Shown one piece after another: positions 17,976 through 29,541 of a stretch of DNA of 64,000 nucleotides (within the stretch, counting starts at the first letter, position 1; the number at the start of each line of letters is the position of its first letter). The position numbers and the translations under genes were made by a program. Origin of the DNA: Blastochloris viridis (lineage in GTDB: Bacteria; Pseudomonadota; Alphaproteobacteria; Rhizobiales; Xanthobacteraceae); assembly GCF_001402875.1 (NCBI RefSeq), contig NZ_CP012946.1, positions 2,086,001 through 2,150,000 on the forward strand. Reading direction: 5' to 3'. A model generated the notes under the pieces. That model saw only the letters and a list, made by a program, of their open reading frames with translations. It was not told where the DNA came from and ran no database searches.

Positions 17976-18833
17976 CTATGGCGCAACCTCGGCCACGCTA
18001 TGGAACGTCGCCCGCAGTTCGCGCGCCGCACGGCCGGGCTTGCCATCGCCGACGGCGCGGCCGTCGATGCGCACCACCGGCATCACCCCCAGCGTTGCGG
18101 AGGTGACGAAAGCTTCCACCGCCGCGTAGGCCTCCTCCCGCGTAAATCCCCGCTCCTCGACCTGGAGGTTCAGCCGCGCCGCCACCTCCAGCGTCACGGT
18201 ACGGGTAATGCCGCGCAGGATGCCGAATTCAGCCGGCCGGGTGATCAGGCGGCCCTCGGCCGACACGATCCAGGCGTTGGAAGAGCCGCCTTCGGTAACG
18301 TAACCGTCGCGGTCGACGAACCACGCCTCGCGGGCGCCGGCGGCCTTGGCCGCCTCCTTCGCCAGGCAGTTGGGCAGCAGCCCGACGGTCTTGATGTCGA
18401 CCCGATCCCAGCGATTGTCCGGCACGGTAATGACCGAGATGCCGGCTTCGGCCCGCTGCTCCAGCTCGGCACGGCTGGTCGCGCGCGCCGTCACCACCAG
18501 CGTCGGCGTGGTGTTGGCCGGGAACAGGAAGTTCCGTTGCGCCACGCCGCGCGTCACCTGCAGATAGACCAAGCCATCGCGGACGCGGTTGCGTCGCACC
18601 ACCTCGCGCAGAACGAGGCCGAGCGCGGCACGGCTCATCGGCATCGCCATCCGCAGTTCGCCGAGCGAGCGGATCAGCCGGCTGATGTGGCGGGTCTCGT
18701 CGATCAGGTGGCCGTCCCGGACTTCGCAGACCTCGTAGACGCCGTCCGCGAACTGAAACCCGCGGTCCTCGATATGAACCCCCGCCTCTCCATGCGGAAC
18801 ATAAAGGCCATTGACGTAAGCTATGCGCGACAT
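17976..18833 (-). CDS. D-amino acid aminotransferase / class IV PLP aminotransferase
   Basis: A 285-residue fold-type IV PLP enzyme. It starts with Y-V-N-G and has E-D-R-G-F-Q-F-A-D-G-V-Y-E, the class signature, the catalytic Lys in V-D-I-K-T-V-G-L-L, and T-E-G-G-S-S-N-A-W in the PLP-binding loop. The motif set fits D-alanine aminotransferase (making D-Glu from D-Ala for peptidoglycan) better than branched-chain aminotransferase. The same fold includes aminodeoxychorismate lyase, so the substrate is not certain. It sits between the ntrYX genes and hfq on the same strand, a frequent arrangement in Rhizobiales. Confidence 0.85.
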   Translation of the reverse strand: MSRIAYVNGLYVPHGEAGVHIEDRGFQFADGVYEVCEVRDGHLIDETRHISRLIRSLGELRMAMPMSRAALGLVLREVVRRNRVRDGLVYLQVTRGVAQRNFLFPANTTPTLVVTARATSRAELEQRAEAGISVITVPDNRWDRVDIKTVGLLPNCLAKEAAKAAGAREAWFVDRDGYVTEGGSSNAWIVSAEGRLITRPAEFGILRGITRTVTLEVAARLNLQVEERGFTREEAYAAVEAFVTSATLGVMPVVRIDGRAVGDGKPGRAARELRATFHSVAEVAP

Positions 18834-19044
18834 GGGTAGGTGTAGTCCTTTCGACTCGCTGGAGCGCATGGCGCCGGGATGGAACGGCCGCGTGCCTTCA
18901 GGTTTGTTCGAGCGTGGCGCCCACGCAAGGCCGCAGCCGCCTGCGGGGCATCGGCTCTGGATGGAGCGCGCAATCTCGCACGCCGTCCCGCCCGGCTCCA
19001 GGCCGGACGCGGTGCCGGGCAACCGCGCTCAAGCCATCGTGACC

Positions 19045-20412
19045 TCAACCGATGCCGAGCGTCTTGAGCTTGCGGTGGAGCGCCGAGCGCTCCATGCCGA
19101 CGAACTCGGCGGTGCGCGAAATGTTGCCGGAAAACCGGCTGATCTGGGCGGCGAGATATTCCCGCTCGAACATCTCGCGGGCATCGCGCAGTGGCAGACG
19201 CAGAATCTGGTCGCTGCCGTGGCCGTTCGGCATCGCCGGCATCAGCGCGCCGACATCCTGCGGCAGCATCGAGGCGTTGATGGTGGCGTCGGAATCGCCG
19301 CCGGCCAGAATCAAGAGGCGCTCGACGTTGTTGCGGAGCTGGCGGACGTTGCCCGGCCAATCGTGGGCCTGCAGCACCGCCATGGCGTCCTCGCCGATGG
19401 TGCGCTTGGGCAGACCGGTTGTCTGCGAAATCTGCTCCATGAAATAGGCGATCAGTTCCGGAATGTCCTCGCGGCGCTCGGCCAGCGAGGGCAGCCGAAT
19501 CGGCACCACCGACAGGCGGTGATAGAGGTCCTCGCGGAAACGGCCGGCCGCGATCTCGGCTTCCAGGTTGCGGCTGGTGGACGAGATGATGCGCACATCG
19601 ACGTGCACGCGGGTGGTGCCGCCGACCCGCACGAAGTTCTGGTCGACCAGCACGCGGAGGATCTTGCTCTGGGTTTCGCGCGGCATGTCGGCGATCTCGT
19701 CGAGGAACAGCGTGCCGCCGTGGGCCTCTTCGAGTGCGCCGACGGTGCGACCGCGCTGGTCGCCACCCTCGACGCCGAACAGTTCGGTCTCCATCCGCTC
19801 AGGCGTGATCATCACCGCGTTGGTGGCGACGAACGGCCCGTTCGCGCGGGTGGACTGAGAGTGGATCATGCGGGCGGTGAGCTCCTTGCCGGCGCCCGAC
19901 GGCCCGACCAGGAGGATGCGGCTGTTGGTCGGCGCGACGCGGTCGATCGAGGTCCGCAACTGGTTCATTGCCGGCGAGGAGCCGACCAGATGCTGGGCGA
20001 TCGGCGCGAAGGTCTTGAGTTCCTTGACCTCGCGCTTCAGGCGCAGGGTCTCGATCGCCCGCTCGACCACCAGCACCAGGCGGTCGGCCTTGAACGGCTT
20101 CTCGATGAAGTCGTAGGCGCCCTTGTGGATCGCCGTCACCGCGGTCTCGATGTTGCCGTGGCCGGAGATCATCACCACCTGCACGTCGGGGTGGTGCTGC
20201 TTGATGACGTCGAGCAGTTGAAGCCCGTCGAGCCGGCTGCCTTCCAGCCAGATGTCGAGTAGAACGAGGTGCGGCCGGCGTTGTTCGATTGCAGCCAGCG
20301 CGCTGTCGCTGTCGCCCGCGGTGCGGGCGTTGTAGCCCTCATCTTCCAGGATACCGGCAACGAGGTCTCGGATGTCGGCTTCGTCATCGACGATCAGGAT
20401 GTCGGAGGCCAT
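19045..20412 (-). CDS. ntrX: Nitrogen regulation response regulator NtrX
   Basis: A 455-residue response regulator with receiver, AAA+ and Fis-type DNA-binding domains. Phospho-acceptor Asp53 lies in L-V-L-L-D-I-W-L. Walker A is G-P-S-G-A-G-K-E, Walker B is [10 protein letters not shown], and the C-terminal helix-turn-helix is G-N-I-S-R-T-A-E-F-V-G-M. The GAFTGA loop that contacts sigma-54 is replaced by G-G-D-Q-R-G-R-T-V-G-A, as is usual in alphaproteobacterial NtrX, so it probably does not act as a sigma-54 activator. It starts 4 bp after the ntrY stop and pairs with NtrY to control nitrogen, respiration or redox genes. Confidence 0.95.
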   Translation of the reverse strand: MASDILIVDDEADIRDLVAGILEDEGYNARTAGDSDSALAAIEQRRPHLVLLDIWLEGSRLDGLQLLDVIKQHHPDVQVVMISGHGNIETAVTAIHKGAYDFIEKPFKADRLVLVVERAIETLRLKREVKELKTFAPIAQHLVGSSPAMNQLRTSIDRVAPTNSRILLVGPSGAGKELTARMIHSQSTRANGPFVATNAVMITPERMETELFGVEGGDQRGRTVGALEEAHGGTLFLDEIADMPRETQSKILRVLVDQNFVRVGGTTRVHVDVRIISSTSRNLEAEIAAGRFREDLYHRLSVVPIRLPSLAERREDIPELIAYFMEQISQTTGLPKRTIGEDAMAVLQAHDWPGNVRQLRNNVERLLILAGGDSDATINASMLPQDVGALMPAMPNGHGSDQILRLPLRDAREMFEREYLAAQISRFSGNISRTAEFVGMERSALHRKLKTLGIG

Positions 20413-20416
20413 GCAT

Positions 20417-22705
20417 TCACCTCTGCCGTGAGTCGTGAGCAGCTGCCGGCTGAGCGGCGGGTGTCGGTGGATCGGCTTGGAACCTCAGGCGGACCCAGGC
20501 GCCGCGCCCGCCGCTGGCGACTGCCGGGGCGTCGGCGAGCTCGATTCCGCCGCCGTGGTCTTCCAGAATCCGGCCGACGATGGCGAGGCCGAGGCCGGTG
20601 CCCTTCTCGCGCGTCGTGACGTAGGGCTCCAGCAGGCGTTGGCGGTTTTCCGCCGGCAGGCCGATGCCGTTGTCGATGACGTCGATCACCACGTCGTCGC
20701 CGTCACGGCCGAGCGAAATCTCGATTTTGGGCGGGTGGACCGCGTCCGGCGGCGCCGCCGCCACCGCCTCGGTGGCGTTCTTGACGATGTTGGTCACGGC
20801 CTGGGACAGCTGGCGGCGATCGAACCGCGCCATCACCGGGGTGTCGGGCAGATGGCTCTCAAACGTGATGTCGGGGCTCGCCATCTTCATCAGGAACACC
20901 GCCTGCCGCACCATGTCGACGGCATCGTGCTCGCCGAGCGTCGGCTTGGGCATGCGGGCAAACGAGGCGAACTCGTCGACCATGCGGCCGATGTCGCCGA
21001 CCTGGCGGATGATGGTGTCGGTGCACTGCTCGAAAACCTCGCGGTCGGTCTGGATCACCTTGCCGTATTTTCGCTTGAGGCGTTCGGCCGACAGCTGGAT
21101 CGGCGTCAGCGGGTTCTTGATCTCGTGGGCGATGCGGCGGGCGACGTCCGCCCACGCCGAGGTGCGCTGGGCGGTGACAAGGTCGGTGATGTCGTCGAGG
21201 GTGACGATGAAGCCGCGGTTGGGGTCGGCCGCCGTCTCGCTGGTAACGCGCACCAGCAGGGTACGCTCACGGCCCTTTCGCACCAGCGTAACCTGGCCCT
21301 GCACCAGCCGGTTGCCGCCGGCGCGGGCATCCTCGACCAATGACGCCAGTTCCGGCACCACCTCGGCGACCGGCTTGCCGACGGCCTCGGCGGCGTCGAG
21401 CCCGAGCAACCCCTCGGCCGAGCGGTTGACGATGGTGATGTTGCCGGCCGCGTCGAGGCCGAACACCCCGGCCGAAACTCCCGCCAGCACCGCCTCGGTG
21501 AAACGTCGGCGCTGGTCGATCAGGTCGCGCGCACCGATCAGGTCGTCGCGCTGGCTGCGCAATTCCTGCGTCATCTTGTTGAAGCTCTCGCCGAGATTGG
21601 CGAGGTCGCCCTCGGGGCGGCGCACCGGCACCTGGACGTAGAGGTTGCCGGCGGCGACCAGGTTGGCCGCGCCGATCAGCCGGCGGATTGGGGCAACCAG
21701 GGTGTTGGCGAAGGCGAGCCCGATCCACACCGCCGATAGCAGCACGATCAGCGCGATCACCACGTACATCAGCGCGAACGCCACCTGCACGCCGAACCGC
21801 CGCTCCTCCAGCACCCGGAACTCGTCGATCGAGGCCTGGGTTTTCTGCAGGTAGTCGATGACGCGCGGATCGATCGGGCGGGCGACCAGCAGATAGGTGT
21901 CCTCATAGGCCTTGAGCGGCATCACCGCGGCGACGATGTCGTTCTGGCCGATGATCTGGATCAGCGGCTGCTCCTCGGTCGCATCGCCAATGGCCAGGGT
22001 CGCCGGAATCAGGATCTCGCGGGCGAGTTGAATGTTGGCGCGTTCGATGATCGTGAGGTCGCGCTTGATCAGCATGGCGACCGGCAGGCCGCGCAGCGTC
22101 GCTTGCCCGGTCATGATCTGGCGGAACCGCTCGCGGTCGCTGTCATAGATCGGGTGCAGGCGGTTGAAGTCCTGCGCCATCGCCAGGATTTCGCCGCGGA
22201 TCGAGCCGGCGTGCTCGCGGACATAGGCCTGGCCGATCCCGATCGAGGTCTCGACCATCAGCTTGGTCCGCTCGGAAAACCAGCGGTCCAGCCCGCGGTC
22301 GAGCGTGATCGAGGCCACCACCGCGACCAGGATCGCCGGCAGCGCCGCGATCACGCTGAACAGCGACACCACGCGGATATGGAGCCGCGCGCCGGCGCGA
22401 CCGCGCTTTCGCGCCACCCACAGCGACATCCCCTCGCGGACGATCACTGCCAGCAACCCCGCCACCGTGATGGCGTTGGTGCCGAGCAGGGTGACGACGA
22501 TCTCGTGGGTCGGCGCGATCGGCGTCAGCCCGGCCAGCACCAGGAAGGTGGCGAGCGCCGACAACAGCGCCAAGCCGACCGCGAGCGGGCCGAGCAGACG
22601 CACCCACAGCCGCCGCGGCACGGGTGGGAAGCTGGCAGTCTCGCCGCCGGTCGCAGCGGGAACGGTATCGGTCTGTTGCGCCGTCACATGTTGCTCCGGT
22701 GCCAA
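20417..22705 (-). CDS. ntrY: Membrane sensor histidine kinase NtrY
   Basis: A 762-residue sensor kinase. The N-terminal half has several hydrophobic segments around a periplasmic region, then a HAMP linker, a PAS domain (G-V-F-G-L-D-A-A-G-N-I-T), the phospho-accepting His near residue 525 in [12 protein letters not shown], and an ATPase domain ending in G-T-G-L-G-L-A-I-V-G. It phosphorylates NtrX, whose gene follows after 4 bp. Length and domain order match NtrY of Rhizobiales. A methyltransferase gene separates this pair from ntrBC upstream. Confidence 0.95.
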   Translation of the reverse strand: MAPEQHVTAQQTDTVPAATGGETASFPPVPRRLWVRLLGPLAVGLALLSALATFLVLAGLTPIAPTHEIVVTLLGTNAITVAGLLAVIVREGMSLWVARKRGRAGARLHIRVVSLFSVIAALPAILVAVVASITLDRGLDRWFSERTKLMVETSIGIGQAYVREHAGSIRGEILAMAQDFNRLHPIYDSDRERFRQIMTGQATLRGLPVAMLIKRDLTIIERANIQLAREILIPATLAIGDATEEQPLIQIIGQNDIVAAVMPLKAYEDTYLLVARPIDPRVIDYLQKTQASIDEFRVLEERRFGVQVAFALMYVVIALIVLLSAVWIGLAFANTLVAPIRRLIGAANLVAAGNLYVQVPVRRPEGDLANLGESFNKMTQELRSQRDDLIGARDLIDQRRRFTEAVLAGVSAGVFGLDAAGNITIVNRSAEGLLGLDAAEAVGKPVAEVVPELASLVEDARAGGNRLVQGQVTLVRKGRERTLLVRVTSETAADPNRGFIVTLDDITDLVTAQRTSAWADVARRIAHEIKNPLTPIQLSAERLKRKYGKVIQTDREVFEQCTDTIIRQVGDIGRMVDEFASFARMPKPTLGEHDAVDMVRQAVFLMKMASPDITFESHLPDTPVMARFDRRQLSQAVTNIVKNATEAVAAAPPDAVHPPKIEISLGRDGDDVVIDVIDNGIGLPAENRQRLLEPYVTTREKGTGLGLAIVGRILEDHGGGIELADAPAVASGGRGAWVRLRFQADPPTPAAQPAAAHDSRQR

Positions 22706-22869
22706 CTATCTCCGCAATGCCACGGTCGCGGTCGAATGCTGTAACACGGCCGGGCACTGTCGATGCTTTCCGACAACACCGGTGCAAAAATGTGACAGAT
22801 TTGGGAAACTGGCGCGGCGAGCAACATCATCCACGCCTTTCGGTGGGCGCCGCGCTCCAGCACATCCGG

Positions 22870-23382
22870 TCAAATCGGCCGCAGCGCGACGATATTCAGG
22901 TGCCAAGCCTCGCGGTCGGGGCCTTCCGTTGCCCGCTGGACCTGGACGAAGCCGGCGCTCAGCAGTTCGGCGGACAGCGAGTGCTCGGTATAGCCCCAGC
23001 GGTGTGCGTCCTCGCGGCTGCCGCCGCGTGCCTCGTCCCGCCACCCCCAGAATCCGGCGCAGGCGTGGTCGAACTGATTCGGGAACGAACTGGTCGCCAG
23101 GCCGAGGATTTGGCGGGCGTGGAAGGCGACGTCGGGCACGATCACGTTGAGGAGGCCGCCCGGCCGCAGCAGTCCCAGCCACGCCCGCAGGGTCAGCCGG
23201 GCGTCGTCGGGGTCGAGGTGCTCCAGCATATGGCGTGAATAGACGAACTCGGCGGCACCCTGGAGAAACTGGCTGGTGTCCCACGCCTCGGCGACGACGT
23301 CGGCCGCGGAATCGGGCCGGACATCGACATTGATGAAACCCGGCTTCTTAAAGTTGCCGCAGCCGAAATTGTACTTCGTCAT
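22870..23382 (-). CDS. Class I SAM-dependent methyltransferase between ntrC and ntrY
   Basis: A 170-residue protein with a compact class I methyltransferase fold. Motif I is shortened to Y-N-F-G-C-G-N-F, an acidic V-D-V-R-P-D ends strand two, S-R-H-M-L-E-H-L-D follows, and L-R-P-G-G-L-L-N-V-I-V-P-D forms the later core. This type, with an H-M-L-E-H-L motif, often acts on sugars, lipids or small molecules, but no substrate can be named. It is read in the same direction as ntrC and ntrY with about 200 bp upstream and 160 bp downstream, so it may have its own promoter. Confidence 0.8.
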   Translation of the reverse strand: MTKYNFGCGNFKKPGFINVDVRPDSAADVVAEAWDTSQFLQGAAEFVYSRHMLEHLDPDDARLTLRAWLGLLRPGGLLNVIVPDVAFHARQILGLATSSFPNQFDHACAGFWGWRDEARGGSREDAHRWGYTEHSLSAELLSAGFVQVQRATEGPDREAWHLNIVALRPI

Positions 23383-23526
23383 CCGCCCTCACCTGCCGGT
23401 CCCGACCCAGCATCAAAGCCTGCCGGACCGCTTCGGGCAGCAGCCGACCACTTCGGCCGGCGCCCCAGCGATCCAGCCGTCGAAAATCCCGTTTTCGCAC
23501 AACGATTTTCGATGATTTGATCTTCG

Positions 23527-23548
23527 GTGATTCCGGGTACGGAATCAC
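23527..23548. repeat. 8-bp inverted repeat downstream of ntrC
   Basis: GTGATTCC and GGAATCAC are separated by GGGTAC. It lies about 40 bp past the ntrC stop in a less GC-rich patch and may help end the ntrBC transcript. No clear T-tract follows. Confidence 0.45.
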
Positions 23549-23586
23549 GCGGGCTGTTCACGATTCCGCCTGCCCTCGCCGCACCG

Positions 23587-25029
<1,443 letters not shown>

Positions 25030-25039
25030 CGAAAACTCC

Positions 25040-26176
25040 TTAGCGGCGTGCCGGGGCGGAACGGCCCCCAGTGTAGATCGGCATCAGGACGCGAAACACG
25101 GTGCGGCGCGGCTGGGAGTCGCATTCGATGATCCCCCCATGGTCGCCGACGATCTTCGCCACCAATGCAAGACCCAGGCCGGTTCCGGTCGGCTTGGTGG
25201 TGACAAACGGATCGAACATGTGCGGCAGCAGGTCTTCCGGCACGCCGGGACCGTTGTCGCGGACGCAGAATTCGAGCGGCAGCCCGATCCGGGTCTTGGT
25301 GCCGGGGATGGTGAGCCTCACGCCGGGCCGGAACGCGGTGGTGAGCGCGATCTCGCCGTCGCCGGTGTCGGGGCCGATCGCCTCCGCCGCGTTCTTGACC
25401 AGGTTGAGAAACACCTGGACCAGTTGATCGCGGTTGCCGAACACCGGCGGCAGCGAGGGATCGTAGTCCTCGACGAAGCGGATGCTGCGGGCGAAGCCCG
25501 ACACCGCCAGCCGCTTCACGTGCTCGAGAATAACGTGGATATTCAACGGCTCGCGCTCGACCGGGCGCTCGTCGGCGAACACCTCCATGCGGTCGACCAG
25601 CTTCACGATGCGGTCGGCCTCGTCGCAGATCAGCCGGGTCAACGCGCGGTCCTGGTCCTCGACCGACTGCTCCAGCAACTGCGCGGCGCCGCGGATGCCG
25701 GACAATGGGTTCTTGATCTCGTGGGCGAGCATCGCAGCCAGCGCGGTCACCGACCGCGCCGCGCCGCGGTGGGTAAGCTGGCGGTCCATTTTGTCGGCAA
25801 TCGTACGTTCCTGCAGCATCACCACCACACAGCCCGGGTCTTCCGGCATCGGCGACACATAGATGTCGACCACGCGCTCGCCGGTGCGCGGGCTGCCGAG
25901 GTCGACGCGATACTCCGCAACCGGCGAGCGGCGCGATCGCACGTCCTCGACCAGCGACAACAGCGGACTGCCGAACGGCACCAGCTCGCTCAGGCGATGG
26001 CGGCGCAGCATCGGCTTGGAAACGTGGAAGAACGCTTCGGCCGCGACATTGGCGTCGAGAATGCAGCCCTCGCGCCCCACCGTCAGCACGGCGTGGGGGA
26101 GCGCGTTGAGCACGACATCGGGGCCGTTGGTCGGGCCGGCCCGTTCGACCGGTTTGCGGTTTTCGGCGGCGCTCAT
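25040..26176 (-). CDS. ntrB: Nitrogen regulation sensor kinase/phosphatase NtrB (NR(II))
   Basis: A 378-residue cytosolic histidine kinase that phosphorylates or dephosphorylates NtrC according to PII protein signals. A PAS domain opens the protein ([10 protein letters not shown]). The phospho-accepting His152 is in [16 protein letters not shown], and the ATPase domain shows D-N-G-P-G-V-P and G-T-G-L-G-L-A-L-V. There is no membrane segment, as expected. The first four bases overlap the dusB stop region (26173-26176), so dusB, ntrB and ntrC form one operon. Confidence 0.97.
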   Translation of the reverse strand: MSAAENRKPVERAGPTNGPDVVLNALPHAVLTVGREGCILDANVAAEAFFHVSKPMLRRHRLSELVPFGSPLLSLVEDVRSRRSPVAEYRVDLGSPRTGERVVDIYVSPMPEDPGCVVVMLQERTIADKMDRQLTHRGAARSVTALAAMLAHEIKNPLSGIRGAAQLLEQSVEDQDRALTRLICDEADRIVKLVDRMEVFADERPVEREPLNIHVILEHVKRLAVSGFARSIRFVEDYDPSLPPVFGNRDQLVQVFLNLVKNAAEAIGPDTGDGEIALTTAFRPGVRLTIPGTKTRIGLPLEFCVRDNGPGVPEDLLPHMFDPFVTTKPTGTGLGLALVAKIVGDHGGIIECDSQPRRTVFRVLMPIYTGGRSAPARR

Positions 26177-27210
26177 GCGGCCTCCTTCCAGGCGAACGCC
26201 GCAAAAGCGTCGCCCAGTCCTGCGTGAACGTGGTCGGGATCATCGGTGGTGAGAAGACGCTGGCGCCACGCCGCCACCACGTCGGTCGGCGCATCCGCGG
26301 TGGCCGCCGCTACCGCGAGTCCCCAGCCGAGATGCTTGCGCGCCACCCGCACCCCGACCGCGCGGCCGTGATGGGCAAGCAGCGCCTGATAGAGGCCGCG
26401 CAGCACCTCGAGCTGATCGGTGAGCGAGGGATCATCCGCCGGGATACCGGTGGCGAGTTGCCGGGCGATCCGCCCCGGCAGCCACGGCCGGCCCTGAGCG
26501 GCACGCCCGATCATCACGCCGTCGGCGCCGGACACCGCGAGCACGGCGGCGGCGTCCTGTGCCGTGGCGACGTCACCATTGGCGATCACCGGGATCGACA
26601 CGTCCTGCTTCACCCGGCCGATGGCTGCCCAATCTGCACGGCCGGAATAGAACTGGCGGCGGGTGCGGCCATGAACGGTGACGGCGGCAACGCCCGCGGC
26701 CTCGGCCCGACGCGCCAGTTCTGGCGCGTTGATGCAGGTCTCGTCCCAGCCCAGCCGCATCTTCACGGTGACCGGCACCTTCACCCGCTCGACCACCGCC
26801 ACGATCAATCGCTCGGCATGGTCGAGATTGCGCATCAGCGCCGCACCGGCCTCGCCGCCGGTTACCTTTCGAGCCGGGCACCCCATGTTGAGATCAATCA
26901 GATCGGCGCCGGCCCCCGCGACGACTTCTGCCGCTGCGGCAAGCTGTGCCGGGTCGCAGCCGGTTAGCTGCACGGCATGGAACCCGCCCTCAACCCGCTC
27001 GGTGCGCAGCATCGCCTCGACCTCGCCGCGCATCAGCCAGCCGGAGGCGATCATTTCCGACACCACCAGCCCGGCGCCATAGGCGAGCGCAATCCGCCGC
27101 ACCGGCGCATCGGTGATGCCGGCCATCGGCGCCAGCAGCACATTGCTTGGCAAAGCGAGCCCGCCGATACGTAACGTCGGGGTGCTTGATGATGAGGCCA
27201 CTGCGACCAT
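26173..27210 (-). CDS. dusB: tRNA dihydrouridine synthase DusB
   Basis: A 345-residue flavoenzyme that reduces uridines of the tRNA D-loop to dihydrouridine. The TIM-barrel landmarks are present: A-P-M-A-G-I-T-D, the catalytic Cys in [17 protein letters not shown] and I-A-N-G-D-V for FMN. DusB leading an ntrBC operon is the usual alphaproteobacterial arrangement (nifR3-like). Its last codon overlaps the start of ntrB by four bases. The promoter must lie in the short divergent gap to ispDF. Confidence 0.95.
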   Translation of the reverse strand: MVAVASSSSTPTLRIGGLALPSNVLLAPMAGITDAPVRRIALAYGAGLVVSEMIASGWLMRGEVEAMLRTERVEGGFHAVQLTGCDPAQLAAAAEVVAGAGADLIDLNMGCPARKVTGGEAGAALMRNLDHAERLIVAVVERVKVPVTVKMRLGWDETCINAPELARRAEAAGVAAVTVHGRTRRQFYSGRADWAAIGRVKQDVSIPVIANGDVATAQDAAAVLAVSGADGVMIGRAAQGRPWLPGRIARQLATGIPADDPSLTDQLEVLRGLYQALLAHHGRAVGVRVARKHLGWGLAVAAATADAPTDVVAAWRQRLLTTDDPDHVHAGLGDAFAAFAWKEAA

Positions 27211-27337
27211 AAATTGCCTATGAACTAGGCTGATGTTGCCTGTGCCCAGAGTTTAGTCAGAACGGCCCGGCAATCAAGTCCGTTCGCCGCCCATTTCATC
27301 GGCGCTGACGTCACCGTCAAAATGAGCTACAGGGCGG

Positions 27338-28537
27338 ATGATGTCGCTCGCTTCGTCCCATCGGCCGAAAACGGCCGCCCTCATCGTCGCCGCCGGCCGC
27401 GGGGTGCGTGCCGGCGGGGATATCCCCAAGCAATTCAAGCCGGTGCTCGGGCAGTGCGCCCTCGCCCGCAGTTTGGCGCTGTTCGCGGCCCATCCTGAGG
27501 TCGACCTGGTGCAGCCGGTCATCGGCACCGCCGACGATGCGCTTTACGCCGAGCTGGCGAATGCGCCTGCGGCAGTGCTTCCGCCGGTGACCGGCGGCGC
27601 CACCCGCCAAGCCTCGGTCCGCGCCGGGCTTGCCGCCTTGGCGCACTACAAACCGGACGTTGTGCTCATCCATGATGCAGCCCGCCCGTTCGCCTCGCCG
27701 GCATTGGTATCGCGCGCCATCCAGGCCGGATGCCGCGGCCCGGCGGTGCCCGGCGTGCCGGTGACCGACACCATCAAGGCGGTCGATGGCGCGGAGACGG
27801 TGGAGGCCACCGTCGACCGTGCGCGGCTGCGCGCGGTGCAGACGCCGCAGGCGTTTCCGTTCCAGGTCATCGAAGACCTTCACGCCCGCGCGGCCGCGGC
27901 CGGCCGCGACGATTTCACCGACGATGCAGCGCTCGCCGAGTGGGCCGAACTTTCGGTCGAGGTGTTTGCCGGCGAGCCAGGGAATACCAAATTGACGACA
28001 CCGGACGACTTCACCCTCGCCGAAGCCCGCCTGCTCGCCGCCCTCGCCGACGTGCGCACCGGCAGCGGCTTCGACGTTCATGCCTTCGGCCCCGGCGACC
28101 ACGTTATCCTCGGCGGCCACCGCATTCCCCACAGCCAGGGCCTCGCCGGGCACTCCGACGCCGACGTGGTGCTGCACGCGCTGACTGACGCCGTGCTCGG
28201 CGCGATCGGCTCCGGCGACATCGGCTTCCATTTCCCGCCGTCCGACCCCAAATGGAAGGGTGCGGCCTCCGACCAGTTCCTCGCCCACGCCGTCGAGTTG
28301 GTAAAGGCGCAAGGCGGCCTGATCGCCCACCTCGACGCCACCGTAATCTGCGAAGCGCCCAAGATCGGCCCCCATCGCGAGGCGATGCGGGCGTCGATCG
28401 CGAAGATCACCGGGCTTTCCATCGAGCGGGTGTCGGTGAAGGCCACCACCACCGAGCAGCTCGGCTTCGCCGGCCGGCGCGAGGGCATCGCCGCGCTGGC
28501 CAGCGCCACCGTGCGCCTGCCCTGGGCCGCGGCATGA
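27338..28537 (+). CDS. ispDF: Bifunctional IspD/IspF of the MEP isoprenoid pathway
   Basis: A 399-residue fusion of two steps of the non-mevalonate pathway. Residues 10-230 are IspD (CDP-methylerythritol synthesis), with [10 protein letters not shown] and P-K-Q-F. Residues 235-395 are IspF (cyclodiphosphate synthesis), with G-F-D-V-H-A-F as metal site, G-H-S-D-A-D-V and D-I-G-F-H-F-P. The fusion is common in alphaproteobacteria. IspD makes the substrate for IspE, and IspF acts after IspE, so the fused enzyme covers two non-consecutive steps. It overlaps the next gene by four bases (ATGA). Dxs of the same pathway lies at 58-60 kb. Confidence 0.97.
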   Translation: MMSLASSHRPKTAALIVAAGRGVRAGGDIPKQFKPVLGQCALARSLALFAAHPEVDLVQPVIGTADDALYAELANAPAAVLPPVTGGATRQASVRAGLAALAHYKPDVVLIHDAARPFASPALVSRAIQAGCRGPAVPGVPVTDTIKAVDGAETVEATVDRARLRAVQTPQAFPFQVIEDLHARAAAAGRDDFTDDAALAEWAELSVEVFAGEPGNTKLTTPDDFTLAEARLLAALADVRTGSGFDVHAFGPGDHVILGGHRIPHSQGLAGHSDADVVLHALTDAVLGAIGSGDIGFHFPPSDPKWKGAASDQFLAHAVELVKAQGGLIAHLDATVICEAPKIGPHREAMRASIAKITGLSIERVSVKATTTEQLGFAGRREGIAALASATVRLPWAAA

Positions 28538-29031
28538 CCACCACCGACCTCGGCGCGGCCGCCGCACGGCTGCTCGACAGCTGCCGCAAGCGGGGGCTGA
28601 CGGTCGCAACGGCAGAGTCCTGCACCGGCGGGCTGGTGGTGGCGGCGCTGACCGACATTGCCGGCTCATCCGCGGTGGTCGACCGCGGCTTCATCACCTA
28701 TTCCAACGACGCCAAGTCGGAGATGCTCGGCGTGCCGCCCGGCCTGCTCGCCCAGTTCGGCGCCGTCAGCCGCGAGACCGCCACGGCGATGGCCGAGGGG
28801 GCGCTCGACCAGTCGCTGGCCGACCTCGTCGTCGCGATCACCGGCATTGCCGGCCCCGGCGGCGGCTCGGACGAAAAGCCGGTGGGGCTGGTGCATTTCG
28901 CCGCGGCCAAGCGCGGCGGCCGCCGCCTTCACCACGAGGAGCGGTTCGGCGACATCGGCCGCGCCGCCGTGCGCCATGCCGCGGCGGCGGTGGCACTGGC
29001 GATGCTCCAGGACCTCGCGGGCGGACCCTGA
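28534..29031 (+). CDS. CinA C-terminal domain protein, nicotinamide-nucleotide amidase type
   Basis: A 165-residue stand-alone CinA C-terminal domain. Proteins of this type deamidate nicotinamide mononucleotide in the pyridine-nucleotide cycle. The core T-A-E-S-C-T-G-G-L carries the Thr/Ser/Lys-type active site region, followed by Y-S-N-D-A-K and G-I-A-G-P-G-G-G-S. It lacks the molybdopterin-like domain of full CinA, as does E. coli PncC. The ATG overlaps the ispDF stop by four bases, so it should be translationally coupled to ispDF. Confidence 0.9.
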   Translation: MTTTDLGAAAARLLDSCRKRGLTVATAESCTGGLVVAALTDIAGSSAVVDRGFITYSNDAKSEMLGVPPGLLAQFGAVSRETATAMAEGALDQSLADLVVAITGIAGPGGGSDEKPVGLVHFAAAKRGGRRLHHEERFGDIGRAAVRHAAAAVALAMLQDLAGGP

Positions 29032-29055
29032 TTTCGCGCGCGATTCCGCCGCGTA

Positions 29056-29529
29056 TCAGCCGGAAGCGGTGTGAAAGGTTCGGCCGTAGAGCTGGTCGGC
29101 GCGGTGCTCGAACGCCTCGGCAAACTTGCGGAACGCCGCGTCGAACATCGCCCCCATCAGCAGGCTGAGCGCGCGGTTGCGGAACTCGTAGGTGATGAAG
29201 AACTGAATGTCGGTGGTCTTGTCGTCGACCGCCTTGAAATGCCAGGTATTTTCAAGGTGACGGAACGGCCCGTCGAGGTACTCGACCAGGATGCGCATGT
29301 GCGGCGCGTCGAACCGCGCCCTGGTGGTAAAGGTCTCGCGGATCGCCTTGTAGCCGACCGTCATGTCGGCAACGATGGTTTCGATCCCCTCCGGGCCGGG
29401 CATGCGGCGGCGGATGCGGCACGACTGGCACCACGGCAGGAACTGCGGATAGCTCTCGCAGTCGGCCACCAGCTTGAACATGTCCAGGGCGGAATGCCGG
29501 ACACGGCGAACGGTACTATACGACGGCAT
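29056..29529 (-). CDS. RatA / Coq10-type START-domain protein
   Basis: A 157-residue polyketide-cyclase/START fold protein. It is related to bacterial RatA (toxin that blocks ribosome subunit joining) and mitochondrial Coq10 (ubiquinone chaperone). Family hallmarks are the M-F-K-L-V-A-D-C-E-S-Y-P-Q-F-L-P-W start, the R-A-R-F-D segment and the C-terminal amphipathic helix F-R-K-F-A-E-A-F-E. In alphaproteobacteria it normally follows lipA, as here (12 bp gap), and a role with ubiquinone is the likelier one. That preference is inference. Confidence 0.9.
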   Translation of the reverse strand: MPSYSTVRRVRHSALDMFKLVADCESYPQFLPWCQSCRIRRRMPGPEGIETIVADMTVGYKAIRETFTTRARFDAPHMRILVEYLDGPFRHLENTWHFKAVDDKTTDIQFFITYEFRNRALSLLMGAMFDAAFRKFAEAFEHRADQLYGRTFHTASG

Positions 29530-29541
29530 CGCGATCTCAGG

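Noticed and set aside
18823..20262. Long open frame opposite ntrX
   Set aside because: Antisense to a complete response regulator and without protein-like character.
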